This document shows positions 47,110-57,796 of a stretch of 64,000 nucleotides of DNA, piece after piece; the first letter of the stretch is position 1, and every line of letters begins with the position of its first letter. Below the pieces are notes generated by a model, which searched no databases, was not told where the DNA came from, and saw only the letters and a list, made by a program, of their open reading frames with translations. A program made the translations under genes and the position numbers. The DNA comes from Diphasiastrum complanatum (taxonomy: Eukaryota; Streptophyta; Lycopodiopsida; Lycopodiales; Lycopodiaceae), in contig CM055112.1 of assembly GCA_029204225.1 (NCBI GenBank), positions 44,790,632 through 44,854,631 on the forward strand, read 5' to 3'.

Positions 47110-47539
47110 GTTACGGCCCTAATGGGGTTTGTACCATTAGGGGCTGTCTTGGACATAGGAGCCAGGCCTAATCTGGATAGTAGTCAAGTAGGACCATGGG
47201 GTCACACCCGCATGTGGTATAGGCATGTGTATTGCATTCTATTATGAGATAGGATGTACATGCATTGTGCTTATGCATGGGTCATGACTATTATGGTTTA
47301 GGGGTACCTACATGCAGTGGACAAACATGGGGGATTGGCATGATCAATCAGAGTGCTTCCATGTGGATTCAATGCATGGGCAGGTGGGGTTGGCTATATC
47401 TCTATATATACCCTCATCAGCGTCTATGAGGATTATGGAAGAGTCTGTGGCCCTTATGCTGCCAGACCATAAAATGCTCTTCCTGCGGCTTGCCTATCTC
47501 CTGGGTTACTCAAGGGCTAGATCGGATGGTCTAGGTTTG
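47110..47539 (+). repeat. Probable Gypsy 3' LTR fragment
   Basis: Starts TGTTACGGCCCTAATGGGG immediately after the pol tail, a plausible LTR start, and contains TATATATACCC at about 47402. It ends where minus-oriented element F LTR sequence begins, near 47540. Confidence 0.45.
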
Positions 47540-47683
47540 GTTGCCAATGAGTAGTAAAACCCAAAGAGAACCATGTATAATGATGAAATGAGAGATAGAA
47601 GAGAGAAGATGTGTCTCTCCACGAGTTACATCATTTTATAGAGTTTCCAAATCCTATTTGGCCACTTGGCTTTCCCTCCAAAA
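47540..47683 (-). repeat. Distal part of element F 3' LTR, left of the element E insertion
   Basis: Reads on the minus strand as continuation of the LTR that starts at 53677; the two parts are separated by element E and its CAAAA duplication. It holds a minus-strand TATA-like TCTATAAAATG at about 47632-47642. Confidence 0.55.
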
Positions 47684-48365
47684 TGTTAAAAATTCACAAT
47701 TCTAGCTTGACTAGTTTTGGTCATATGACTTGTAAATAGTTAGATGGTCATGATGTGGCTTGTCACACGTGCCAAATAGCATAGGATTCCATTCATAAGG
47801 ATGTTCTCAAGTAGACCTAAGTGTTAGAACCTTTGGAATGAGTCCAAATTATGCTTAGATACAAGGGAGAAAAAATAGGAGCTATTTTTGGTAATTTTTG
47901 CATTGTTGAGGGATCTCCAAGATTCCAACCCTAACTTGGTAGGGATGAAAGATCCACCAAAATTAGAATTAGGGATAGGTTTAGGGCTACTCATACCTGC
48001 CCAAAACCGTGATGGATCATGTATATATAGGTGATGATATCTCACCAAAATCAATCAAGCAATTTCATGTTTTTTCTCTCATAATGGTGCAATTGCTCTC
48101 TATGTTCATAATTGTTTGAGTACTTGTGATTACTAATGATTATAGGATTGAATGTAGGTCTGGTGTACAGTACTCAGACTGTGGGAGGCCGTACTTTCAC
48201 ACGTGTGAAGCCTTCTTCAAGGATTTGAGCCATTTAGTGAGGTTCAAGCATAGATTTTTGATGGATTTTGATGGTTCAACTTGTGCTAATCTTATGAAAT
48301 CATAATCTATTGTTTCCCTCATCATTTCAAGTGTTTTAGGATCCTTATTTGCTGTAATTTTTACA
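47684..48365 (+). repeat. 5' LTR of element E
   Basis: 682 bp, TGTTAAA...TTTTTACA. Promoter-like TATATATAG at about 48022-48030. GGCCGTACTTT leads into CACACGTGTG at 48198-48207, offset 514; another CACACGTG lies at about 47774. Confidence 0.96.
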
Positions 48366-48378
48366 TGGTATCAGAGCC
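48366..48378 (+). other. Primer binding site of element E
   Basis: TGGTATCAGAGCC immediately after the 5' LTR, for initiator tRNA-Met. The leader from here to the polyprotein start at 49177 is about 800 bp and has no long frame. Confidence 0.95.
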
Positions 48379-49176
48379 TAAAGGCTGAAATGAGCTAAAT
48401 CCTTGGTTTTCATTCAATTTGATCACAAGTTTTGATCTAAATCTTGTGTAGATTGGATCTTAGCATCTAGTATTGATTCTAGAACTCAAAGTGAGTCAAA
48501 TACATTGGAGATTGGTGTTGTGTGACTTCATTTGCAGGTGTTTAGGTGTCTAAAACCAGAGGCAAAGTTGAATTCAATTCACATTACCAAGATAGCAAGT
48601 TTTGCTTGCTCCAAGCATTGATTTCTAAGCGAGTTTTGGAGGTGATTTCATAGAGGAGGCTTTCTAGCATTCAAGGAGAGGGAAGATCAGAGTTTTGGGG
48701 ACTCTTCAAGGCTGTTCTAAGGTGTAGTAGGCACCTCCTAAAGTGATTTAGGTTCAGTCCAACCATTGCTTGACTTATGCACCAAATTAGATCAATTTTT
48801 CATCAATTTTGATCATTTTTTGCTTGTGATTGGATAGTAGATTGTGTTGCATCCTCATTAAGTTCCATTTAGATCTTTTACAAGTGATTTTGGAAGTATA
48901 TTAGGTTGCTGAAATTCACTCTTTATCAGATCATTTGGAAGCTTTAATGTTCTTTATAGAAAGAGGGGCAATTCTACTAGTATTGTCTACTTCAATCAAG
49001 CAAGTGCATTGTTTCTAGTATTCTATGATTTGATTTTGTTAGAGATCATTCTTAGATCTTTATAGGAAGTCTATTACTGATATTTTCAGGTCCCTAAGAA
49101 GTGGGATAAGGTAGACCTTCAATCAAATCAATAGAAGTAACCTTCATTTGTGTCAAGTCCTTGATTAGGAGACTAG

Positions 49177-52100
49177 ATGGCATCTATAAATGCATATCTT
49201 TTGGATACTAATGAAAGGCTCAACAAAACTAACTATTCCATATGGAAAGTTAGAATGGAATCTATCATGATCATGCAAGATCTGATGGAAATTGTAAATG
49301 GTAAGGAGGGTGAACCTATTCATCCTCAAGAAAAAGCCAAATACATCAAGAGGTGCAATGTTGCACTACATTGCATAAAAATGAATGTTGCAAATGAACT
49401 CTTAAGAGAGGTAGGAGATTGCACTTCAGTTCAAGATGCTTGGGAGACTTTGCAAAAGGTCTATGAATCCAAGAACCAAACTAGAATGTTAGCTTTGAAG
49501 AATCAAATCTATAGAAGCTATCAAAAGAAAGGAGAGAGTGCACATACTTTTGTCCTAAGAGTAAAGGAATTGAACAAAGAGCTAGCCTTTATAGGTGACC
49601 CTATCAAGGATGAAGAGCTTGTTCAACTCATATTGAATGGACTAAGCTTTGAATTTGACAATTTGGTTCAGGGATATGCAATTATGGGTAAGCTACCCAT
49701 ACTTGAAGAACTCCAAGGCACGCTCATGGCCGAGGAATCAAGAAGGAGCCAAATGCAAGAGAGGATGGATAGGCTTTCCATCCAAGGTGGAGATGACCAA
49801 GCTCTCTTCACCAAAGGCAAAGGCAAGTCCAAAGGCAAAGGATCAACATTCAAGAAGTCTACAAAGCTTGAGGATCAAGAAGGACCCCCAAAGGCATCTC
49901 CATCAACCACCAAAGTCAAGAAGGACAAATCAAAGGTGAAGTGCTACTATTGTAGCAAGATGGGGCATTATGCCTCGGAATGCTTCAAGAGGAAGCAAGA
50001 TCAAAGCCAAGCCAACATGAGCAAAGAGGAGGAGGAGGAGAGTTCACATGAGGACTCTCTCATGATGTCCATATTTTCTTCAACAAGCTTCAAAGGAGAA
50101 GATCCTTGGTGGATTGACTCGGGTGCTAGTTCACACATGACTAGTAAAAGGGAGTTTTTCTCTTCTCTCTTATCTTATGATGGACCTATAAAGTCTATCT
50201 ATACAGCAAATGATGAAGCTTGTAAGATTGAAGGAGTTGGTAGCATTCCCCTTTGCTTAGGATCTTCCAAAAAGATCAACATAGAAGGTGTTTTGTACAT
50301 TCCTACAATAACAAAGAATCTACTAAGTGTTGGCCAAATGGTAGACAATGGTTTCAATGTTGACTTTGCTTCAAATGAATGTTTCATCAAGAAGAAGGGT
50401 AAGATAGTGGCTAAGGGCACTAGACTTGGCAAAATTTATAAGCTGGATGCATTTGTGGATACTAATGTTGTCATGTTGGCCGAGAAGAGCAAGATATCTA
50501 CCTTTACTTTATGGCACAAAAGACTTGGACATGTCAACTCGGGTTCCATGAAGGCTATGATCAAGGAGGAGTATGCTTTAGGCCTACCAAGGTCTATTGG
50601 GAAGGAAGACAAGGTTTGTGAAGCTTGTGCCTTATCCAAGGCACATAAGAAGGTGTTTCCTAACTCCATCACAAAGTCATCTCATCCTCTTGAACTCATA
50701 CACTCGGATGTGCACATTGCTAGCACCAAATCTAATGGAGGTTCATCCATGTTTTTGACCTTCATTGATGACTACTCAAGATATTGTTGGGTGTTCTTAC
50801 TTTCCTTCAAGTCTCAAGTATTTGATACTTTTGTAAAGTTCAAGTTGTTTGTGGAAAAGCATCATAATCATAGCATCAAGATTCTTAGAAGTGACAATGG
50901 TGGAGAATTCATCTCCAATGAGTTCAAGGCCTTTTGTGAGGAGGAAGGGATCAAGAAAGAGACTTCTTGTCCTTACACTCCTCAACAAAATGGAGTTGCT
51001 GAAAGAAGGAATAGAACATTATGTGAATGTTCTAAGGCTTTAAGATTAGATGCTTGTTTGCCCAAATCCTTTTGGGGTGAGTCTCTTGTATGTGCAAACT
51101 ACTTGATGAATAGGGTGTCTTGCAAAGCAATTGAAGGCAAAACTCCTTATGAGATGTTGTATGGAAAGAAACCCAATCTTAATCACTTGAAAGTTTTTGG
51201 GTGTATATGTTATGTGCATGTGCCATTGGAAACAAGAACCAAGGAGGATCCATCTTCCACAAGAGGGATCATGCTTGGATATGCAAGCTCAAGCAAGGGC
51301 TACAAAGTCTATCTCCCATCCTTGAACAAATTTGTTGTTTCAAGGGATGTCATCTTTGATGAACATCATATGCATATGCTTGAAGAAGGCTCAAGTGCTC
51401 CAACAATCAAGAAGAAGATGGCCGAGGAGCAAGATCTTGGTTTTGAGGAGGAGCTCATGGAGGAGCAAGCACCAAACCCACCTATCACACCAAGGAGATC
51501 TTCAAGGGCAAAAGTGGAGCCATCAAGGCTCACATATCAAGGCAAAGGACAGCAAGTTGAGGATATCTATATGGAGCAGCCACAAGGGTTCATCAAGCAT
51601 GGAATGGAGAACAAAGTATGCCATCTCCAAAGAAGCATCTATGGCTTGAAGCAAGCCTCAAGATCTTGGAATTCAAGACTACATTGCTATCTTATTTCAC
51701 TTTCTTTTGTTCAAAGTGAATATGATCCCACTCTTTACATTAAGTTTGATGATGTTGGTATTGTACTTTTACTCATTTATGTAGATGACATCATCATTAG
51801 TGGAGATAGTGTTGATGGTATTGAAAAAATCAAGATAGATCTATCCTTAGAGTTCAAGATGGTAGATCTAGGGTGTCTTCACTTCATCTTAGGCATAGAA
51901 GTACTTAGAGGGTCTGATTTTATCTTTATAAGTCAAGTAAACTATGCTCAAAGTCTTTTGAAGAAGTTTAAGATGGAAGTATGCAAAAGTGTTGACACAC
52001 CAATGGAGCAAGATGTAAAAGTGCCAAATGAAGATGATGAAAGATCCTTCATGGACATCACTTTGTTTAGGCAACTTATAGGTTCCTTAATGTGGATCAC

Positions 52101-52743
52101 TATAACTAGACCAGATCTTAGCTTTAGTGTATGTAGGTTGAGCCAATCCATGCAAAAGCCATTGAATATCCATTGGAAAAAGGCTAAGAGGATTCTAAGA
52201 TACATCTCGGGTACATTGGATTTTGGGATTCTATATAGAGGAGATGTGATTAACCTTCATGCATTTAGTGATTCAGATTTTGCAGGGGACAAGAGGGATA
52301 GGAAATCAACAAGTGCCTATTCAACTTTCATAGGAGAAGGTGTGGTTTCATGGCTTTCAAAAAAGCAAGAAACTATATCTCTATCTTCAACCGAGGCCGA
52401 GTACAAAGCTTTGACAACCACTACAAAGGAGGTACTTTGGATCAAGAGATTATTGGTGGAACTAAAGATCATGGATTCAGAGGAGGCACCAATCATCTAC
52501 AATGACAATATATCAGCCCAACACCTTGCATCTAACCCAATCTTCCATGCAAGATCTAAGCACATTGAGATATGCCATCACTTTGTGAGAGAAATGGTGC
52601 AAGCCAAGGAGATTGCTTTGGAGCATGTTCCAAGCAATGAATGTGTAGCTGATCTACTTACTAAACCACTTCAAAAGACACCTTTTATGAAGTTCAGATC
52701 ATCACTTGGAGTGATTAGTAAAGCAATGATTGAACCAAGCTAG
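49177..52743 (+). CDS. Gag-pol polyprotein of element E with an in-frame RT deletion
   Basis: One open frame of 1,188 codons. Gag is about residues 1-230 (MASINAYLLDTNERLN). The CCHC knuckle starts at C256 (CYYCSKMGHYASEC). Protease has D314-S-G. Integrase HHCC begins with H447; the triad is D511 (HSDVH), D573 (RSDNGGEF) and E609 (GVAERRN), with the expected 35 residues between the last two. After GQQV at about residue 794 the sequence jumps to EDIYMEQPQGF. The intervening RT N-terminal half present in element A (about 135 codons, including the motif A Asp in QLDVSNAFL) is absent. YVDD is at 868-871 and RNase H residues D1032 and E1075 are kept. Capsid, protease and integrase could work; RT should not. 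Confidence 0.95.
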   Translation: MASINAYLLDTNERLNKTNYSIWKVRMESIMIMQDLMEIVNGKEGEPIHPQEKAKYIKRCNVALHCIKMNVANELLREVGDCTSVQDAWETLQKVYESKNQTRMLALKNQIYRSYQKKGESAHTFVLRVKELNKELAFIGDPIKDEELVQLILNGLSFEFDNLVQGYAIMGKLPILEELQGTLMAEESRRSQMQERMDRLSIQGGDDQALFTKGKGKSKGKGSTFKKSTKLEDQEGPPKASPSTTKVKKDKSKVKCYYCSKMGHYASECFKRKQDQSQANMSKEEEEESSHEDSLMMSIFSSTSFKGEDPWWIDSGASSHMTSKREFFSSLLSYDGPIKSIYTANDEACKIEGVGSIPLCLGSSKKINIEGVLYIPTITKNLLSVGQMVDNGFNVDFASNECFIKKKGKIVAKGTRLGKIYKLDAFVDTNVVMLAEKSKISTFTLWHKRLGHVNSGSMKAMIKEEYALGLPRSIGKEDKVCEACALSKAHKKVFPNSITKSSHPLELIHSDVHIASTKSNGGSSMFLTFIDDYSRYCWVFLLSFKSQVFDTFVKFKLFVEKHHNHSIKILRSDNGGEFISNEFKAFCEEEGIKKETSCPYTPQQNGVAERRNRTLCECSKALRLDACLPKSFWGESLVCANYLMNRVSCKAIEGKTPYEMLYGKKPNLNHLKVFGCICYVHVPLETRTKEDPSSTRGIMLGYASSSKGYKVYLPSLNKFVVSRDVIFDEHHMHMLEEGSSAPTIKKKMAEEQDLGFEEELMEEQAPNPPITPRRSSRAKVEPSRLTYQGKGQQVEDIYMEQPQGFIKHGMENKVCHLQRSIYGLKQASRSWNSRLHCYLISLSFVQSEYDPTLYIKFDDVGIVLLLIYVDDIIISGDSVDGIEKIKIDLSLEFKMVDLGCLHFILGIEVLRGSDFIFISQVNYAQSLLKKFKMEVCKSVDTPMEQDVKVPNEDDERSFMDITLFRQLIGSLMWITITRPDLSFSVCRLSQSMQKPLNIHWKKAKRILRYISGTLDFGILYRGDVINLHAFSDSDFAGDKRDRKSTSAYSTFIGEGVVSWLSKKQETISLSSTEAEYKALTTTTKEVLWIKRLLVELKIMDSEEAPIIYNDNISAQHLASNPIFHARSKHIEICHHFVREMVQAKEIALEHVPSNECVADLLTKPLQKTPFMKFRSSLGVISKAMIEPS

Positions 52744-52746
52744 ATA

Positions 52747-52757
52747 GTGAGGAGGAG
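52747..52757 (+). other. Polypurine tract of element E
   Basis: GTGAGGAGGAG just after the polyprotein stop and directly before the 3' LTR; the primer for plus-strand synthesis. Confidence 0.85.
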
Positions 52758-53439
52758 TGTTAAAAATTCACAATTCTAGCTTGACTAGTTTTGGTCATAT
52801 GACTTGTAAATAGTTAGATGGTCATGATGTGGCTTGTCACACGTGCCAAATAGCATAGGATTCCATTCATAAGGATGTTCTCAAGTAGACCTAAGTGTTA
52901 GAACCTTTGGAATGAGTCCAAATTATGCTTAGATACAAGGGAGAAAAAATAGGAGCTATTTTTGGTAATTTTTGCATTGTTGAGGGATCTCCAAGATTCC
53001 AACCCTAACTTGGTAGGGATGAAAGATCCACCAAAATTAGCATTAGGGATAGGTTTAGGGCTACTCATACCTGCCCAAAACCATGATGGATCATGTATAT
53101 ATAGGTGATGATATCTCACCAAAATCAATCAAGCAATTTCATGTTTTTTCTCTCATAATGGTGCAATTGCTCTCTATGTTCATAATTGTTTGAGTACTTG
53201 TGATTACTAATGATTATAGGATTGAATGTAGGTCTGGTGTACAGTACTCAGACTGTGGGAGGCCGTACTTTCACACGTGTGAAGCCTTCTTCAAGGATTT
53301 GAGCCATTTAGTGAGGTTCAAGCATAGATTTTTGATGGATTTTGATGGTTCAACTTGTGCTAATCTTATGAAATCATAATCTATTGTTTCCCTCATCATT
53401 TCAAGTGTTTTAGGATCCTTATTTGCTGTAATTTTCACA
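52758..53439 (+). repeat. 3' LTR of element E
   Basis: 682 bp. Differences from the 5' LTR that I can see: GAATTAG/GCATTAG, CCGTGAT/CCATGAT and TTTTTACA/TTTTCACA. Confidence 0.96.
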
Positions 53440-54310
53440 CAAAATATAAACCCTACTATTTTTGGGTCTAGATTCAATGTACCCAAAGTTCAAATTTGAA
53501 TCTCTCTCAAACTCGACTACCAACTTTCCCACACTTTTAAAAAATGTTTATTGAATGTATTTTAAACCAATATAACGTCAAAAATTTTATCTCTAAATCT
53601 AAAATGAGTTTTGGCCTCTTATTGACAATTTACCAGAATGTGACTAAACTAGACTAAACTAGTTTAAATCTCTCACACTCCCTCTTCAACTAGTTTTGGC
53701 ATAGTTTTGACAATAGAACTTTGTTCCAACTTTATAATAATCTCCATCCTAAGTATAGATCTCCTTTTTAAGGTTCTAAAGTATCTTTCATAATTGATAT
53801 AGATAATAGTGTCCAAAATGGATGCTTCACTATTTCTTGCATCAATTTTACACATCAAGATATAGCTAGAATATGAAGAACCAAATAGAATTTGAATGAA
53901 ATGATTCCTCCATGTTTCAAACTTTGAACTCTCTGGAAAATTACAGCAACCAAACAATAAATGTGAGTGATGACCATTTGCTTGCCTGTCTCCTCCAACT
54001 TTGTCCTTTCTTGATATGTCTCCACCATAAAACTACATGAATGAGCCTCCATCTCCATCTTGCCACAAGATATCATCAACACTTGATGACTTGGCCATGA
54101 ATGAGTGACATAATGAACCTCCAATAGCTTCATTTCCATCAACAAACCTAGCCAAGAATGCTAGTACAACTCCAACAATAAGATATTGCAAGACAATGTA
54201 ACTAGTTTGTCAATATCTTGACAATTTGCACACATCCACATGAAATAGCTCAAACATGAGATAGAACAAGTAAAGTAAACTTGAACAACACTTCCTTGCT
54301 GCTTCTTTGA

Positions 54311-55668
54311 CCTTACTTGAGTCTTTAATAAGCTGCAAAAACAGATCCATAACATCTTTGCCAATTACCTCTCCTTTGATGCTCTTGACTAGCTCCAAAT
54401 TGCCACCTTTCCTTTTGTGTTGTTGAAGCCCTTGAGACCAACCTCTTGATCTTCCTCTTGACCATCAAAGTAATTGATCCATTACTTGCTTTTCCAGTAT
54501 GAAAACCATGAGAACCAATATTCACTTGCATAGCATCATCTATACAAGAAAATTCTCCAAAACATGTGAGTAAAGCAAAGTGAGTCGCTTCCACTTGCTT
54601 ACCTTTCTCTTGATCATCAAACATATCAAAGATATGAATATCTTCAAACCTGAACCTCTAGAAATATTCCCTCTCAAACATATGATCTAGATCCAACAAG
54701 ATCTCATCAAATCTTGATCTCGAATTTCCACAAAGGTTAGTGAAAACAATGTCACCAATGTCACCATCATAAATCAAAAGATAGATTTCAAACTTTTCAT
54801 CCAACATGAAGTAGAGTAGGTGAAGATGAGTATCAAACCTAATAAGTCCAGCCTTCTTGAGTCCATAAAAAACCTCAATAATCTCACCAATGAGGTCTCC
54901 CTTTCCTTGAAGAAATTGCCTCTCGATTTGCTCCATGTAGTCTTCTCCAACCAACCTTTTGCCATCTCGATCATGAGTGATCAATTCACAATCATAGAGT
55001 CCTTTGATTTGATGAAGAGATGTGAGATCCATGCCTTGGATCTTCCCAAGAACCAATCTTCCATTGCTCTTTCCTTCATAAGACTCCCTCTTAATGATTG
55101 CATCATAAGAAGTAGAAACCTCAAAAACATTAGAAGCCATGAAAAAAATGATTAGTACCTTCAACATAAGGATGATTGAAGTACTCTCTTTTTTCAAACA
55201 AGAACTTCTACTCAATGTTTTAGGTAATGAATCATATGATAATGATTCTTCCTCACTATCATTCACAATGACATCATTCAAAGTACATCCTACTTTGAGC
55301 TCTTCACATACTTCTCTTCTTCTTGACTTGTGACTATCTCCCTCACCAAGTCTCTTGATAGAACCATTTGATCTACTCTCTTTATGAAGACATGTGACTC
55401 CACTTGCTGGAAAAATGACTTTCTTGGAATCATAACAAAAGAATGTAAAAGAACCACCTCCTTCATGCATGCATCTAGCTACATCTTTTGACATATGATC
55501 AAAGAAATCATTAACAACAATCTTTTCCAAGGAAGAACCTTCACCTCCATTGGTGAAGTTAGCTCTTTCCTTACCTTTTGCATGCTTGCACTTGCCATGA
55601 AGAACCATTGAAACACCATCATTATCCTCAAGACTAGCCAAGTTAGCACAAAGATGAACATCTCCAAG
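54311..55668 (-). repeat. Duplicated segment of element F, copy A
   Basis: 1,358 bp matching 56361-57704 in the same orientation. Copy A keeps a 30-bp piece (around GACTCCACTTGCTGGAAAAA) that copy B lacks. Because copy A lies in its natural place between the LTR and the protease, it is the original. Confidence 0.85.
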
Positions 55669-55950
55669 AAGCATATTAGATCTTGACCTAGATCTAGCAT
55701 AAGGAAACTTGTTAGACTTTGCATAAGATCCACCAATCTTATTGATGCTAAAAGGTAACTTTGGAAAGTTGAGACCAATCTCCTTTTCCATTCCATCCTT
55801 TTTGTAAGCCATAACAAAAGCATTAAGCTTGAAAAGTCTACCTTGTCTATTGCCCCTAGCAACCAAGATTTCTTCCTTTGTAATGAAACAAACATCACCA
55901 TCAACCTTTACTATGTATCCTTTCTCTATCATTTGACCAACACTTAGCAA
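54658..55950 (-). CDS. Protease-tail/RT-like open frame of element F
   Basis: 430 codons on the minus strand. It starts MLSVGQMIEKGYIVKVDG, the conserved region after Copia protease. Then comes a long middle that does not align with integrase, with a hydrophobic patch (ILMLKVLIIFFMASNVF). Near the end it aligns with RT: YMEQIERQFLQGKGD, FYGLKKAG, then LLIYDGDIGD where Copia RT has LLxYVDDIIL (YDGD codons at 54760-54771). Catalytic Asp order is broken and motif A is not seen. It stays open although most of pol is lost, like the element B frame. Translation from its first ATG is uncertain; a stop near 55952 separates it from the protease. Confidence 0.6.
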   Translation of the reverse strand: MLSVGQMIEKGYIVKVDGDVCFITKEEILVARGNRQGRLFKLNAFVMAYKKDGMEKEIGLNFPKLPFSINKIGGSYAKSNKFPYARSRSRSNMLLGDVHLCANLASLEDNDGVSMVLHGKCKHAKGKERANFTNGGEGSSLEKIVVNDFFDHMSKDVARCMHEGGGSFTFFCYDSKKVIFPASGVTCLHKESRSNGSIKRLGEGDSHKSRRREVCEELKVGCTLNDVIVNDSEEESLSYDSLPKTLSRSSCLKKESTSIILMLKVLIIFFMASNVFEVSTSYDAIIKRESYEGKSNGRLVLGKIQGMDLTSLHQIKGLYDCELITHDRDGKRLVGEDYMEQIERQFLQGKGDLIGEIIEVFYGLKKAGLIRFDTHLHLLYFMLDEKFEIYLLIYDGDIGDIVFTNLCGNSRSRFDEILLDLDHMFEREYF

Positions 55951-56002
55951 ATTCTTTTAAAGTGAAGGAATGTAAAGAACACCATCAAGTCTTGCTTTCC
56001 TA

Positions 56003-56345
56003 TTAGTAGAGAGACAAATAGGAACTGAACCAATACCTTCCAATCACACACTCACCACCATTGGCCATTTGAATTGCTTTCTTGGTTCCATCATAAGTGA
56101 CCAAAGAAGTAAAGAACTTCTTGTGACTAATCATGTGTGAACTAGCTCCACTATCAATCCACCATGAATCTTTGTCACCTTCACTTGATATTAAACTTGA
56201 AGAACACATCAAAAGAGAATCACCACCACCTAGATCCTCATCATTAGTAGTAAAGTGGATTTGCTTCTTCAAACATTCATTAGAAAAATGCCCTTTGATT
56301 CCACAACAAAAGCATTTTAACTTAGACTTATCTTTCTTTTTTCCA
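56003..56345 (-). pseudogene. Zinc knuckle and protease fragment of element F
   Basis: Minus strand: CFCCGIKGHFSNEC near 56310 is an intact CCHC knuckle, followed by DSWWIDSGASSHM near 56145 and the post-protease region to about 56003, where a frameshift separates it from the 54658-55950 frame. It is truncated upstream by the duplicated segment at 56361. Confidence 0.8.
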
Positions 56346-56360
56346 AAAGAAGAAGTCTCA

Positions 56361-57704
56361 CCTTACTTGAGTCTTTAATAAGCTGCAAAAACAGATCCAT
56401 AACATCTTTGCCAATTACCTCTCCTTTGATGCTCTTGACTAGCTCCAAATTGCCACTTTTTCTTTTGTGTTGTTGAAGCCCTTGAGACCAACCTCTTGAT
56501 CTTCCTCCTGACCATCAAAGTCATTGAACAAACTTTTTTTTTCAGATCCATTACTTGCTTTTCCAGTATGAAAACCATGAGAACCAATATCCACTTGCAT
56601 AGCATCATCTATACAAGAAAATTCTCCAAAACATGTGAGTAAAGCAAAGTGAGTCGCTTCCACTTGCTTACCTTTCTCTTGATCACCAAACATATCAAAG
56701 ATATGAATATCTTCAAACTTTAACCTCTAGAAATATTCCCTCTCAAACATATGATCTAGATCCAACAAGATCTCATCAAAGCTTGATCTCAAATTTCCAC
56801 AAAGGTTAGTGAAAACAATGTCACCAATGTCACCATCATAAATCAAAAGATAGATTTCAAACTTTTCATCCAACATGAAGTAGAGTAGGTGAAGATGAGT
56901 ATCAAATCTAATAAATCCAGCTTTCTTGAGTCCATAAAAAACCTCAATAAGCTCACCAATGAGGTCTCCCTTTCCTTGAAGAAATTGCCTCTCGATTTGC
57001 TCCATGTAGTCTTCTCCAACCAACCTTTTGCCATCTCGATCATGAGTGATCAATTCACAATCATAGAGTCCTTTGAGTTGATGAAGAGATGAGATCCATG
57101 CCTTGGATCTTCCCAAGAACCAATCTTCCATTGCTCTTTCCTTCATAAGACTCCCTCTTAATGATTGCATCATAAGAAGTAGAAACCTCAAAAACATTAG
57201 AAGCCATGAAAAAAATGATTATTACCTTCAACATAAGGATGATTGAAGTACTCTCTTTTTTCAAACAAGAACTTCTACTCAATGTTTTAGGTAATGAATC
57301 ATATGATATTGATTCTTCCTCACTATCATTCACAATGACATCATTCAAAGTACATCCTACTTTGAGCTCTTCACATACTTCTCTTCTTCTTGACTTGTGA
57401 CTATCTCCCCCACCAAGTCTCTTGATAGAACCATTTGATCTACTCTCTTTATGAAGACATTGGAATCATAACAAAAGAATGTAGAAGAACCACCTCCTTC
57501 ATGCATGCATCTAGCAACATCTTTTGACATATGATCAAAGAAATCATTAACAACAATCTTTTCCAAGGAAGAACCTTCACCTCCATTGATGAAGTTAGCT
57601 CTTTCCTTACCTTTTGCATGCTTGCACTTGCCATGAAAAACCATTGAAACACCATCATTATTCTCAAGACTAGCCAAGTTAGCACAAAGATGAACATCTC
57701 CAAG
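56361..57704 (-). repeat. Duplicated segment of element F, copy B
   Basis: 1,344 bp copy of 54311-55668, placed upstream (on the minus strand) of the zinc knuckle, where gag should be. It includes the YDGD frame (56727-57197). It has an extra stretch CAAACTTTTTTTTTCAG near 56530 and several small indels that break its frames. Confidence 0.85.
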
Positions 57705-57796
57705 CCCAGCCAAAAACGCAGCTCATTTGAAGCAGATCTACACGTCAGGCAGCAGCGATCAGCCGCTGCTATGTTTCAGCCAGTAATTGCCAAGGA

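Larger units (their letters stand above)
47684..53439 (+). mobile_element. Copia element E, full length, recent, RT-deleted
   Basis: Two 682-bp LTRs (47684-48365, 52758-53439) differ at only three positions that I can find. A perfect 5-bp target duplication CAAAA (47679-47683 and 53440-53444) flanks it. Primer site at 48366, one uninterrupted 1,188-codon frame, purine tract GTGAGGAGGAG before the 3' LTR. Total 5,756 bp. It is inserted into the 3' LTR of minus-strand element F. It looks freshly inserted, yet its RT lacks about 135 codons, so it cannot be autonomous. Confidence 0.96.
53440..56362 (-). mobile_element. Copia element F, minus strand, 3' half
   Basis: The 3' LTR starts (minus strand) TGTGAGAGATTT at 53677, with purine tract complement at 53678-53687, and is interrupted at 53440 by element E. 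Internal sequence goes up through a decayed region (53700-54657), a 430-codon frame (54658-55950), protease (about 56145) and zinc knuckle (about 56310). Gag and the 5' end are missing; at 56361 a duplicated segment of the element's own 3' part begins instead. Confidence 0.8.
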
